Position numbers and translations under genes: made by a program. The notes beneath the pieces were generated by a model. It searched no databases. It saw nothing but the letters and a program-made list of their open reading frames with translations, and was not told where the DNA came from. Below, one piece after another: positions 35,901 to 46,676 of a stretch of 64,000 nucleotides of DNA (positions are counted from its first letter, which is position 1; each line of letters begins with the position of its first letter). The DNA is from Bryobacterales bacterium (GTDB lineage: Bacteria; Acidobacteriota; Terriglobia; Bryobacterales; UBA6623): NCBI GenBank assembly GCA_028819235.1, contig JAPPMC010000312.1:37927-101926 (forward strand). Direction: 5' to 3'.

Positions 35901-37247
35901 TCAATCGCGATCGAGCCACTGACAGGGCCCGCCCTCCGGACAGGCGAGGACCCTCATCTCCGGGGACTTGTGCTGGCGGGCCCAATCAGAACCGTTTACC
36001 AGCAGCGCCGTGGACCACGCCTCGGCGTCAGTCGCCGTCGATGCAACCACCGAGACCGCGACCAGACCTCGAGCGGGCCGGCCCGTGCGCGGGTCCAGAA
36101 TGTGGCCGTACCGGTCTCCTGCCCGCTCAAAGTACTTCTCGTAGGAGCCTGACGTGGACATCCCCTTGTCGCGGAGAGTGACGGATATGGCGGATCGGGC
36201 GGACGATTCCGCTCCGCGAATATCAAGCGACCAACCTGTCCGTTCGGCAGGTGGCGAACCCATTGCGAAGATGCTGCTAGTGCCAGAGCTGACAAGAGCG
36301 CTCGAGATGCCGTACCCGCGCAGGACCGAGACTGCGCGGTCCACGGCGTAGCCCTTCCCAATGCCGCCCGGATCAAGCTGGAGGCCGGAGCGCTCGAAGC
36401 GCACCTCCCGTCTCTCAAGATCAAGAAGCAGGTGCTGGTAGCCCACGTTTCGCCGAGCGCGCCACAGCGCCCAAGCGCTCGGCCAGTGCCCGTCGCCGCC
36501 ATGAAAGCCCCACGCTTTCACCAAAGCCCCGACGGTGATGTCAAAGGCCCCGTCGCTGGCCTCCGAGTAGCGCTGGCAGCGGACGAGCAGGTCCGCCAAT
36601 TCGCGAGAGACCCGAACAGGGGCATCGGCGGCGCCCTCGTTCACATGGCTCAGCTCGCTGTCAGGCCGATAGTTGCTAAGGAGCCGATCGACCCGACGGG
36701 CCTCGTCGAACGCCGCAGTAATGGCTCCAGCGGCAAGTTTCTTACTCTCCGCGTAGCAGGCGATCCGGAATTCGCTGCCCATTATGGACGCAGTGGACTC
36801 GAGGCGCTCCGGCATCGGCGAGGCGGATGCCGATGCGAGTGCCAGTGCCGCTGCCACGCACGCCAAGCCTGGCGGCGGGCGCTTCTTCTTCCTCGCCCGC
36901 TTTTCTATCCGCTTCAATAAGGTGTCAATGCGCTTTGCGTGGTGATCCGACAGGTCGTATGACCAGCGCAGCTCTGGGACGTGGCGCATACGCAGGTTCT
37001 TGGCGAGGGTCTTGCGGATGTAGGACGTGGCCTGTCGAAGCGCGTACAGCGGAGCGTCGCCTTCATCCGTGGCAGTGGCCGGATCCCAGAACGCGACGAG
37101 CACTCTCGCATGGCGCTTGTCCGGAGAGAGCTCGACCTTACTCACCCGTACTGCAGACGCCCGAGGGTCCTGCACGCCGTAGGTCACGATTCGGCTGAGT
37201 TCTCTCATGAGAGTGCCCTCGGAGCGCTGGTGCATGTGGGAGGCCAT
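35901..37247 (-). CDS. RbfA joined in frame to ApbE (ribosome-binding factor A and FAD:protein FMN transferase)
   Basis: One open frame of 448 codons encodes two unrelated proteins. Residues 1 to about 118 are RbfA, a 30S maturation factor: VQDPRASAVRVSKVELSPDK, HARVLVAFWD, ATSYIRKTLAKNLRMRHVPE and LSDHHAKRIDTLL. Residues about 145-448 are ApbE, which attaches FMN to exported proteins: STASIMGSEFRIACYA, GGIGKGYAVDRAV, GHILDPRTGRPA and TATDAEAWSTALL with the metal ligands. Between them lies a complete signal peptide: basic KRIEKRARKKKRPPP, hydrophobic GLACVAAALALAS, then ASAS. Codon 111 is TTG (36915-36917), exactly at the head of that signal, so ApbE could start there inside rbfA. No stop separates the two. 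RbfA works in the cytoplasm and ApbE outside it, so a single fused product is hard to picture. Confidence 0.85.
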   Translation of the reverse strand: MASHMHQRSEGTLMRELSRIVTYGVQDPRASAVRVSKVELSPDKRHARVLVAFWDPATATDEGDAPLYALRQATSYIRKTLAKNLRMRHVPELRWSYDLSDHHAKRIDTLLKRIEKRARKKKRPPPGLACVAAALALASASASPMPERLESTASIMGSEFRIACYAESKKLAAGAITAAFDEARRVDRLLSNYRPDSELSHVNEGAADAPVRVSRELADLLVRCQRYSEASDGAFDITVGALVKAWGFHGGDGHWPSAWALWRARRNVGYQHLLLDLERREVRFERSGLQLDPGGIGKGYAVDRAVSVLRGYGISSALVSSGTSSIFAMGSPPAERTGWSLDIRGAESSARSAISVTLRDKGMSTSGSYEKYFERAGDRYGHILDPRTGRPARGLVAVSVVASTATDAEAWSTALLVNGSDWARQHKSPEMRVLACPEGGPCQWLDRD

Positions 37248-37341
37248 GAACCGTGCCCATCATGGCACAGCAACACGGTCGGCCGACGCGTGCGGCGAGT
37301 AGCCCGAAGTGTGCAATTCTGAGGGTTACGAGGAGGGGGCG

Positions 37342-38013
37342 ATGGCTGAGGCCCGGGCGGACCATGACCTTGCGCTCGCGATAGAGGTAGGAGGGAACGG
37401 CGAGGCGCTTGGCGCCATAGCGGAGACCATCCGCCGTGCAGGAGCCCGCATCTCGTGGATCTCAATCCTCGACGCCCAGAAGGCCGCCGAGACCATCGTG
37501 GTCGAGCTTGCGGGGGTGCAGAATGCCGAAGCGCTGATCGCTAGCCTTTCGTCCCTACCGCCCGTAGGCGCGGTCACGACGAACAATACTCACCAACACG
37601 TGTTCGGGAAGCGTATTGTGATCATCGGCGGTGGATCGCAAGTCGGACAGGTGGCCCTAGGCGCCATCTCGGAGGCGGACCGCCACAACCTTCGGGGCGA
37701 GCGCATCTCGGTGGACACAATCCCGCTCGTTGGCGAACGGAAAATCGCAGAGGCGGTCCGCGCAACCGCGCGCCTGCCGCGCGTCGAGGCAGTCGTCCTC
37801 GCAGGTGCACTCATGGGCGGAAAAATCGAGCGGGCAGTGCGCGACGTGCAGTCCCAAGGCCTGCTGGTGGTCTCGCTGAACATGGCCGGCTCAGTGCCGG
37901 ATGCGGCGGACTTGGTAGTGACCGACCCGGTTCAGGCCGGAGTCATGGCCGTGATGGCGGTCGCGCACACCGCGGAATTCGAAGTAAAGCGGCTGGCTGG
38001 GCGCCGTTTCTAG
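37342..38013 (+). CDS. ACT-domain DUF5612 protein
   Basis: A 223-residue protein. The N-terminal part (about 1-80) looks like an ACT regulatory domain ([40 protein letters not shown]). The C-terminal part matches DUF5612, with [20 protein letters not shown], a glycine-rich nucleotide-binding-like turn, and [39 protein letters not shown]. The family is known mainly from archaea and some bacteria and its role is unknown; ligand-sensing of an amino acid is likely from the ACT part. The start is the ATG at 37342, after GAGGAGGGGG. It diverges from rbfA-apbE. Confidence 0.82.
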   Translation: MAEARADHDLALAIEVGGNGEALGAIAETIRRAGARISWISILDAQKAAETIVVELAGVQNAEALIASLSSLPPVGAVTTNNTHQHVFGKRIVIIGGGSQVGQVALGAISEADRHNLRGERISVDTIPLVGERKIAEAVRATARLPRVEAVVLAGALMGGKIERAVRDVQSQGLLVVSLNMAGSVPDAADLVVTDPVQAGVMAVMAVAHTAEFEVKRLAGRRF

Positions 38014-38166
38014 ACGTCGCCCTGCAGCCACCGGAGCCCAACATCGGGGCGCTCCGCCGGTCTGCAGGAGCACATCCGTCCAAGCTGGGCTTTAAGTGCG
38101 TCGCCGTGTCAGCCGGTATTCACCGGCCAAGCCGGGCCCAGCGCAAGACGCTGATAGACTTGGGCG

Positions 38167-39174
38167 GTGGCTACTGAGAACCGCCGCATCGTCCTTGCGG
38201 CGCGTCCCGTGGGGGTGCCGAAGCTCTCTGATTTCCGCCTTGAGCGCACGCCGATTCCGGCGCCGGCGGACGGTGAGTGCCTGGTGCGATCCCACTACCT
38301 GTCGGTCGACCCCTACATGCGGGGACGCATCAGCGGGCGCAAGTCCTACGCCGAGCCCGTGGCGATCGGCGAGGTGATCGTGGGAGCAGCTGTCGGGGAG
38401 GTTCTCGAGTCGCACAGCGACCGTATAGCGACTGGCCAGTTCGTGATGGGGGCGTTGGGGTGGCAGGAACACGCCTGCGTGCCGGCCAATGCGCTGCGAG
38501 TGGTTGATCCCAACGCTGCCCCGCTGTCCGCCTATTTGGGAGTGTTGGGAATGCCGGGCCTGACAGCGTACTACGGGCTTCTCCGAGTGGCGGGCGTGAA
38601 GGCGGGCGAAACGGTTTGCGTGTCAGGAGCGGCCGGGGCGGTCGGATCTGCAGTCGGCCAGATCGCGCGCCTGCACGGCTGCCGGGCAGTCGGGATCGCC
38701 GGCGGGCCGCGCAAGTGCGACTGGGTCTCGGGCGAGTTGGGGTTTGAGGCCGCTGTGGACTACAAGGGGGATGGTTTCCGCGCCGCCTTGCGAGCCGCCG
38801 TGCCCGACGGGATCGACGTGTACTTCGACAATGTGGGCGGCCCGGTGACCGATGCCGTCTTCCCCCGCCTCAACGTCCGCTCTCGGGTGGCGATCTGCGG
38901 CCAGATCTCGCAGTACAACGCCGTTGACGCACCAATGGGACCACGCCTCTTGTGGCACTTCATCGTCAAGCGCATCCGGGCCGAGGGATTCTTGGTCTTC
39001 GACTTCCGGGAGCACGACCGGACTGCTCTCGCTCAGATGACGGAGTGGGTGAGATCGGGCAAGCTGCAGTACCGTGAAACCGTGGCCCACGGATTGGAGA
39101 ACGCTCCTTCGGCGTTTGTCGGTATGCTGGGCGGCGCTAACATTGGGAAACAGGTTGTCAGGCTGGTTGCCTGA
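38167..39174 (+). CDS. NADP-dependent oxidoreductase, CurA/leukotriene B4 dehydrogenase-like
   Basis: A 335-residue zinc-independent medium-chain reductase. The N-terminus has RIVLAARPVGVPKLSDFRLE and LSVDPYMRGRIS, signatures of the CurA/PTGR1 group that reduces alpha,beta-unsaturated carbonyls with NADPH. The Rossmann region reads VCVSGAAGAVGSAVGQIA with RLHGCRAVGIAGG after it, and YFDNVGGPVTDAV is typical. C-terminal FLVFDFREH and GMLGGANIGKQVVRLV complete it. The start is GTG at 38167; no strong ribosome site. A short gap leads to the NIPSNAP gene on the same strand, so co-transcription is possible. Confidence 0.9.
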   Translation: MATENRRIVLAARPVGVPKLSDFRLERTPIPAPADGECLVRSHYLSVDPYMRGRISGRKSYAEPVAIGEVIVGAAVGEVLESHSDRIATGQFVMGALGWQEHACVPANALRVVDPNAAPLSAYLGVLGMPGLTAYYGLLRVAGVKAGETVCVSGAAGAVGSAVGQIARLHGCRAVGIAGGPRKCDWVSGELGFEAAVDYKGDGFRAALRAAVPDGIDVYFDNVGGPVTDAVFPRLNVRSRVAICGQISQYNAVDAPMGPRLLWHFIVKRIRAEGFLVFDFREHDRTALAQMTEWVRSGKLQYRETVAHGLENAPSAFVGMLGGANIGKQVVRLVA

Positions 39175-39209
39175 GACGAACGCTCCCAACACCTACAAAG
39201 GAGACTGCG

Positions 39210-39623
39210 ATGAAATCACTGCTGGCAGCGCTGCTGCCCATCCTCTTGCTAGTTCCGGCGGCCACTCCCGCCGAGCACGGAGACGACTCCGGCCGGGTCT
39301 ACGAGATGCGCATCTACAAGGCCGCAGAGGGCAAGCTCCCCGATCTGCTCGCCCGGTTCCGGAACCACACGAACTACCTCTTTGTCAAGCACGGCATGAA
39401 GCTGATCGGATACTGGACCCCCACCGAGGGTGAGGGTGCCGGCAACACTCTGGTCTACATCTTGGCGCACGACAGCCGCGAGAAGGCAAAGGAGTCTTGG
39501 GCGGCATTCGCCAACGACCCCGCGTGGAAGGCAGCCGCCGCCGAGTCCCGGAAGGACGGCCGGCTGGTGGCCGGAATCGAGAACCAGTGGCTCAAGGCGA
39601 CAGACTTCTCGCCGCTGCAGTGA
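39210..39623 (+). CDS. Exported NIPSNAP-family protein
   Basis: A 137-residue protein with a signal peptide (MKSLLAALLPILLLVPAATP, cleaved before AEHG). The NIPSNAP domain is clear: VYEMRIYKAAEGKLPDLLAR, HGMKLIGYWTP, LVYILAHDSREKAKESWAAF and the end NQWLKATDFSPLQ. These ferredoxin-like-fold proteins have no settled function. AAAGGAG stands before the ATG. It sits 35 bases after the reductase gene and just before the DinB-like gene. Confidence 0.88.
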   Translation: MKSLLAALLPILLLVPAATPAEHGDDSGRVYEMRIYKAAEGKLPDLLARFRNHTNYLFVKHGMKLIGYWTPTEGEGAGNTLVYILAHDSREKAKESWAAFANDPAWKAAAAESRKDGRLVAGIENQWLKATDFSPLQ

Positions 39624-39651
39624 GAATCTGGGGCCGGAATTGACTGGCGCT

Positions 39652-40176
39652 GTGACTGATCCGCGGGCCGAGTTCCTCCGAGTTGCGCGCACCGAGCTCA
39701 GCCAAGCCAGCGGGCGGGTGGTCGACTGCTTGTCGAAGCTGTCCCTTGATCAGATCTGGCGGCGCGAGCACGCCATCGAGAATTCGGTGGGCAATCTCGT
39801 GCTGCACCTAGCGGGCAACGTCCGCCAGTGGATCCTGTCGGGAGTCGGCGACCAGCCTGATGACCGGGACCGGGACTGGGAGTTCGAGAACCGGGAACGG
39901 ATCCCCGCCCAGGAACTCGGTGAAAGACTGTCTGCGACCGTGGCGGAGGCCGACCGCGTCCTGAGGGACCTGAATCCCGCCAGGCTCACCGAGGTTCGGC
40001 ATATCCAAGTGTTCCCGAACATCACCGTGCTGCATGCAATCACCCACGTGCTGACGCACTTCGCAGGCCACACGGGTCAAGTCATCTGGGCCACCAAGCA
40101 CGTTACCGGCCAGGATCTCGGATACTACTCCTATCTGAAGAAGGGCGTTCCGGAGGAGCGGGATCCGACAACTTGA
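39652..40176 (+). CDS. DinB/DUF1572-family protein
   Basis: A 174-residue four-helix protein of the DinB/DUF1572 type. It has DPRAEFLRVARTELSQA at the start, SVGNLVLHLAGNVRQWI with one metal histidine, and HAITHVLTHFAGHTGQVIWA with the other histidines and the family HxGQ motif. These proteins bind a divalent metal; some transfer thiols, most are uncharacterised. I start it at GTG 39652, with TTG 39640 as an alternative; both lack a strong ribosome site. The gene follows the NIPSNAP gene by 28 bases. Confidence 0.82.
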   Translation: MTDPRAEFLRVARTELSQASGRVVDCLSKLSLDQIWRREHAIENSVGNLVLHLAGNVRQWILSGVGDQPDDRDRDWEFENRERIPAQELGERLSATVAEADRVLRDLNPARLTEVRHIQVFPNITVLHAITHVLTHFAGHTGQVIWATKHVTGQDLGYYSYLKKGVPEERDPTT

Positions 40177-40187
40177 CGCTCGCAGCC

Positions 40188-40215
40188 CGGGCCGCGGACC
40201 GCTTCCTGCGGCCCG
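40188..40215 (+). terminator. Possible hairpin terminator before secA
   Basis: CGGGCCGC (40188-40195) can pair with GCGGCCCG (40208-40215) across a 12-base loop, 11 bases after the DinB-like stop. No T-run follows. It partly overlaps the proposed secA promoter. Confidence 0.35.
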
Positions 40216-40231
40216 AGTGCCCTACTACAAT
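40203..40231 (+). promoter_or_regulatory. Candidate sigma70-type promoter of secA
   Basis: TTCCTG at 40203-40208 and TACAAT at 40226-40231 are separated by 17 bases, a normal spacing. The -35 match is poor, the -10 is good. It ends 29 bases before the secA ATG. Confidence 0.4.
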
Positions 40232-40260
40232 GAATGTTTGCACCAGCCGGTGCCAACGAA

Positions 40261-43063
<2,803 letters not shown>

Positions 43064-43083
<20 letters not shown>

Positions 43084-44104
43084 GGCGATAAGCCGCATCG
43101 CTTCCGGGCTGCTGGCGGCCACCCTGGGGTTCGGCGCAAGCCTACTCCACGAAGCGCTGGGCCCGTTCGAGCGGGAGGAACCCCGGGCGTTCGAGCTCGA
43201 GGAACCGGAACTCCTGCGGGAGTTTGGGCTTGAAGAGCACGAGGAAGCGCGTTACGCCGCGCCGGACGGGCGCTCTGTAATCGTCCGCGCCATGCAGTTC
43301 TATGACGACACCGGCGCGGTTGCGGCTTACGCTTGGCTGAAGCCCCCAGACGCCACACCAGTCGAGCGCGGCGAGCGGGCGGTTGAGGCGGGCGACTATA
43401 CGCTGATCCAGTTCGCGAACTACGTGGTGTCACTGCGCGGCGACCATCCCGACGAAGAGGACATCGAGATCGCGCTGGCCTACCTGCCCCGCCCGAAACC
43501 GACGGCGGATCCACCGGTTTTTCAGTACGTCCCGGGGGACCTGCTCGTGCCCGGAACGGGGCGCCTCATCCTCGGGCCGGTTTCCTTGGCCACGCTGGCG
43601 CCGGACCTAGCGCCTTCGGTGGTCGGCTTCCACTTCGGGACCGAGGGCTACTACGGTCGGTTCCTGTCGCCAGACGGCGAAATGGAGATGGTCATTTGGA
43701 GCTACCCTTCGAACCCGATCGCCCGCGAGCAGGTACAGGCATTCCACGAGGTCGATGCGGTGGTCGCAAAGCAGGACGGTCCATTGATCGCGGTGGCCTT
43801 GAACCCGGAGTCGGCCGACGACGCGCAGCTGCTTCTGGCGAGAGTCCGCTACCGCGCCGAGGTCACCCAGCACGTGGAGGAGGCCAAGAGGTACGACAAC
43901 CTGCGCAACATCATCCTCGACACGTTCATCCTGTGCGGCCTGCTGGCCACCCTGATGATTCTCGGGGGCGTCCTAGTGGCAGGTACTCGGCGGCTGGCCG
44001 GCCGCGTCGCCCCGGACTCGATCGTGGCGCCACCCGAAGGGTCCGGAATGCAGCGCCTAGGAATCGACGGACTGGGCAGCGGCTCGCGCAGGAATATCAA
44101 CTGA
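43064..44104 (+). CDS. DUF6599-like membrane-anchored protein
   Basis: A 346-residue protein resembling the DUF6599 family found in Acidobacteriota. An N-terminal hydrophobic segment ([17 protein letters not shown]) looks like a signal or anchor. The body has [39 protein letters not shown]-like sequence, [13 protein letters not shown] and [22 protein letters not shown]-terminal membrane helix ([20 protein letters not shown]) follows a positively charged stretch. Role unknown. It starts at GTG 43064 inside the end of secA and is therefore probably translated by coupling. Confidence 0.78.
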
Positions 44105-44135
44105 AGAGCCGGCACCCGCCTCAGGGTGCCGCTCT
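44105..44135. terminator. Bidirectional hairpin between convergent genes
   Basis: AGAGC plus GGCACCC pairs with GGGTGCC plus GCTCT, a 12-bp stem with a single bulged C and a 6-base loop. It starts at the base after the DUF6599-like stop and overlaps the last codons of the convergent phosphatidyltransferase. It likely terminates both transcripts. Confidence 0.6.
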
Positions 44136-44774
44136 GATGCTGCGCTTGTCCGATCCGACGCGTGCCCGCCTCCGGGTGGCGGCCAAGACGCGCAGCCTCC
44201 GGTACGCCGCCGCCACCATGGCCCTTTGCGCCATCCGACCATAGAGCCAGCCTGAGGTAATGGCCAGAGCCGCCACCAGGTGGGTCAAGGTCCGGAGAAT
44301 TCCGGGATTGATGCGCAGCAGCGCCATTCCCGCCAGTAGCGCCAGCGAGCCATCAGTGATCTTGCCGACTAGGTTGGGTAGCAGCCTTACACCGAAGCGA
44401 CGGTAGACCGCCGTCCAGCCCGCGATGATCGCCACATCCCTAGCGATGACGAGTGCTACGATCCAGCCAGGGAGCTGCCCAGTCAGTCCCAGAGTCACGA
44501 ACGCGGCCCCGAGATACAGCTTGTCGGCTACCGGATCGATCATCTCGCCGAGGTAGTTGCGGACGGCAAGCTTCCGGCTCCCGCGGCGTGCCAGCGCGCC
44601 ATCGACCATGTCGCATGCCTGCATGCAGGCCACGAGCCAAAATGCCGCGTATCGGTAGGAATCGGAATCGGGCGACCGCCAGATCAGATACACCAACACC
44701 GGAGCGCCGCATACCCGAAAGAGGCTGAGGCCGTTCGCGAGCGATACGAGCAAGGATGCAAATGACCTAGACAC
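44121..44774 (-). CDS. CDP-alcohol phosphatidyltransferase
   Basis: A 217-residue membrane enzyme that joins a CDP-activated lipid to an alcohol in phospholipid synthesis. The catalytic motif is present as CDMVDGALARR with GEMIDPVADK, but 12 residues separate AR from the G instead of the usual 8, so the loop is longer than normal. Hydrophobic segments fit six membrane helices (for example LSLFRVCGAPVLVYLIW, YLGAAFVTLGLTG, LVIARDVAIIAGW). Subfamily (PgsA, cardiolipin-type or other) cannot be fixed from this alone. It is followed upstream on the same strand by rnhA. Confidence 0.85.
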   Translation of the reverse strand: MSRSFASLLVSLANGLSLFRVCGAPVLVYLIWRSPDSDSYRYAAFWLVACMQACDMVDGALARRGSRKLAVRNYLGEMIDPVADKLYLGAAFVTLGLTGQLPGWIVALVIARDVAIIAGWTAVYRRFGVRLLPNLVGKITDGSLALLAGMALLRINPGILRTLTHLVAALAITSGWLYGRMAQRAMVAAAYRRLRVLAATRRRARVGSDKRSIRAAP

Positions 44775-44847
44775 GGACCCAAGCTCATTCTACGACAGTG
44801 GCAGAAAAAACGGCGGGTGCCGCGCGCTCGGGGCGAGCCGGTTTGGT

Positions 44848-45318
44848 CTAGCGAGAATGCTCTTGCCGCCGCTTGGGGCGGTTGCCTTTGACTGAGAGCG
44901 CGGCCGCTCTGGCGAGCTTGTCGCAGCGATTGTTGTCGGCGTGGCTGGCATGGCCCTTGACCCATCGCCACTGAACCTTGTGGCGGCCGGACGCGTCGTC
45001 CAGGGCTCTCCACAGGTCACGGTTCTTCACGGGCGTGCGCGCCGCCGTAATCCAACCGTTTCGCCGCCAGAGCCGAATCCAGCGGGTAATGCCGTTCTTC
45101 ACGTACTCAGAGTCCGTCTCGACCGTGACGCGGCACGGCTCGCGAATGGCCTCCAGACCGCGGACAACCGCCGTCATTTCCATACGGTTGTTCGTAGTCC
45201 ACGAGGCGGATCCGACCAACTCCTTGCTCTTGCTCCCATAGCGCAGAAGGGCTGCCCAGCCCCCGGGTCCGGGATTCCCGATGCACGAGCCGTCGGTGAT
45301 GAGCGTTACCTGCTTCAT
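44848..45318 (-). CDS. rnhA: Ribonuclease HI
   Basis: RNase HI, which cuts the RNA strand of RNA-DNA hybrids, 156 residues from the ATG at 45318. The catalytic residues are all present: ITDGSCIGNPGPGGWA (Asp), NNRMEMTAVVRGLEA (Glu), VETDSEYVKNGI (Asp) and WVKGHASHADNNRCDKLA (His and Asp). Length is normal. An ATG or GTG five codons upstream is possible but adds nothing conserved. It diverges from the aminopeptidase gene. Confidence 0.96.
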   Translation of the reverse strand: MKQVTLITDGSCIGNPGPGGWAALLRYGSKSKELVGSASWTTNNRMEMTAVVRGLEAIREPCRVTVETDSEYVKNGITRWIRLWRRNGWITAARTPVKNRDLWRALDDASGRHKVQWRWVKGHASHADNNRCDKLARAAALSVKGNRPKRRQEHSR

Positions 45319-45369
45319 GACGCGTCCACTCACGGGCCCGAACAGACGCCGTAGGCTACGCTGAATGGC

Positions 45370-46650
45370 TTGCAGCTCAGCCGCAGGTCGTTCCTAGCCG
45401 CATCCATGGCCCCGCGACTCCCGCTCGGAGGGACCACTGTGGGGCCCGAGGAACTCTCAGCTCGTCGACGGCAACTTGCAGCCTCCGTGGGCCGGGGCGT
45501 GATCGCGCTGCTGGGCCTCACCGAGGCGGAGGGCCAGTCAGGGTTCACCGGATTCCGCCAAGAAAGCAACTTCTACTATCTCACGGGGCTCGACGAGCCC
45601 GACGTGGCGCTCGTGATCGCCCCAGCATCGCATGGGCTCCCTTACATGGAGACCGTGTTCCTGCCCAGCGCGAGCGCCGCAACCAGTAGGTGGACCGGTC
45701 CGAGCTTGTCGGCGGCAGACGCATTGCGATTGGGATTCGCAGACGTGGAGAAGCAAGCCCGGCTTCCGGGGATTGTCCGGTCGCTCTGCAGCGAGAGGGG
45801 GCCGCTCTCTGGCCTAGCGGGCCAAGCCGGCGGCCACCCTCCCCGAACACTACCGCGGCTGCTAGAAGTGGCCGGGGGCGAAAGGCCGCGGGGTATCGAG
45901 CGCCACTTGGCCACATTGCGAAGCGTCAAGTCGGAAGGAGAGGTGGCGTTGATCGAGAGGGCGATTGCCATCACAAGTGACGCCTTCCGGTCCGCTCTCG
46001 CGGCCGTCCATCCTGGGGCGACGGAGCAGTCGATAGCCGCTGAGCTCGTGGCCGAGACGCTTCGCCAAGGCTGCAGGCGACTCGCATTCCCGCCGATCGT
46101 CGCTGCGGGCGAAAATGCGACGATTCTGCACTACCGCCGCAACGAAGCGACCCTGACGCCTGGCCAAGCCGTGCTCGTGGATGCTGGCGCCGAGTGCAGC
46201 CGCTACGTAGCCGACATCACCCGCACAGTGCCTGTGAACGGAAAGTTCGACCGTCGGCAGCGCCAGTTGTACGAACTGGTCCTAGCCGCGCAGGCTGCTG
46301 CCATCAAGGCAGCAAGGCCCGGGGTGCGCGTTTCCGGGCCGGACCCGAAGAGTGTAGAGTCTGCCGCGAACCGGGTGTTGCAGAAAGGCGCTCCAGACGG
46401 CGTCGATCCGTGGCTACCTCACGCGATCGCGCACCACGTGGGACTGGATGTCCATGACCCGGACCCGCCCCGGGACCGGCTCAAGGCGGGAATGGTCTTG
46501 GCAATCGAACCCGGACTCTACGTGCCGGAACACGGTCTGGGGGTGCGTATCGAGGACATCGTGGAAGTCCGCAAGGAGGGAGCTCGGCTCCTCAGCGGCG
46601 GGCTGCCGCGATCGCCGGACGCGGTCGAAGCGCTGACCGGCGCTGGTTGA
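45370..46650 (+). CDS. pepP: Xaa-Pro aminopeptidase (M24B), TAT-exported
   Basis: A 426-residue metallopeptidase of the pita-bread fold that removes an N-terminal residue before proline. The start is TTG at 45370 and gives a twin-arginine signal (SRRSFLAASMAP), unusual for PepP, which is normally cytoplasmic. The N-terminal domain has FRQESNFYYLTGL and DVALVIAP. Metal ligands are in VLVDAGAECSRYVADITRTV (two Asp), HHVGLDVHD (His), LAIEPGLYVP (Glu) and VRIEDIVEV (Glu). It converges with the enolase-superfamily gene. Confidence 0.92.
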   Translation: MQLSRRSFLAASMAPRLPLGGTTVGPEELSARRRQLAASVGRGVIALLGLTEAEGQSGFTGFRQESNFYYLTGLDEPDVALVIAPASHGLPYMETVFLPSASAATSRWTGPSLSAADALRLGFADVEKQARLPGIVRSLCSERGPLSGLAGQAGGHPPRTLPRLLEVAGGERPRGIERHLATLRSVKSEGEVALIERAIAITSDAFRSALAAVHPGATEQSIAAELVAETLRQGCRRLAFPPIVAAGENATILHYRRNEATLTPGQAVLVDAGAECSRYVADITRTVPVNGKFDRRQRQLYELVLAAQAAAIKAARPGVRVSGPDPKSVESAANRVLQKGAPDGVDPWLPHAIAHHVGLDVHDPDPPRDRLKAGMVLAIEPGLYVPEHGLGVRIEDIVEVRKEGARLLSGGLPRSPDAVEALTGAG

Positions 46651-46676
46651 AGCTGCATCGACCGGGGAATAGCGCA

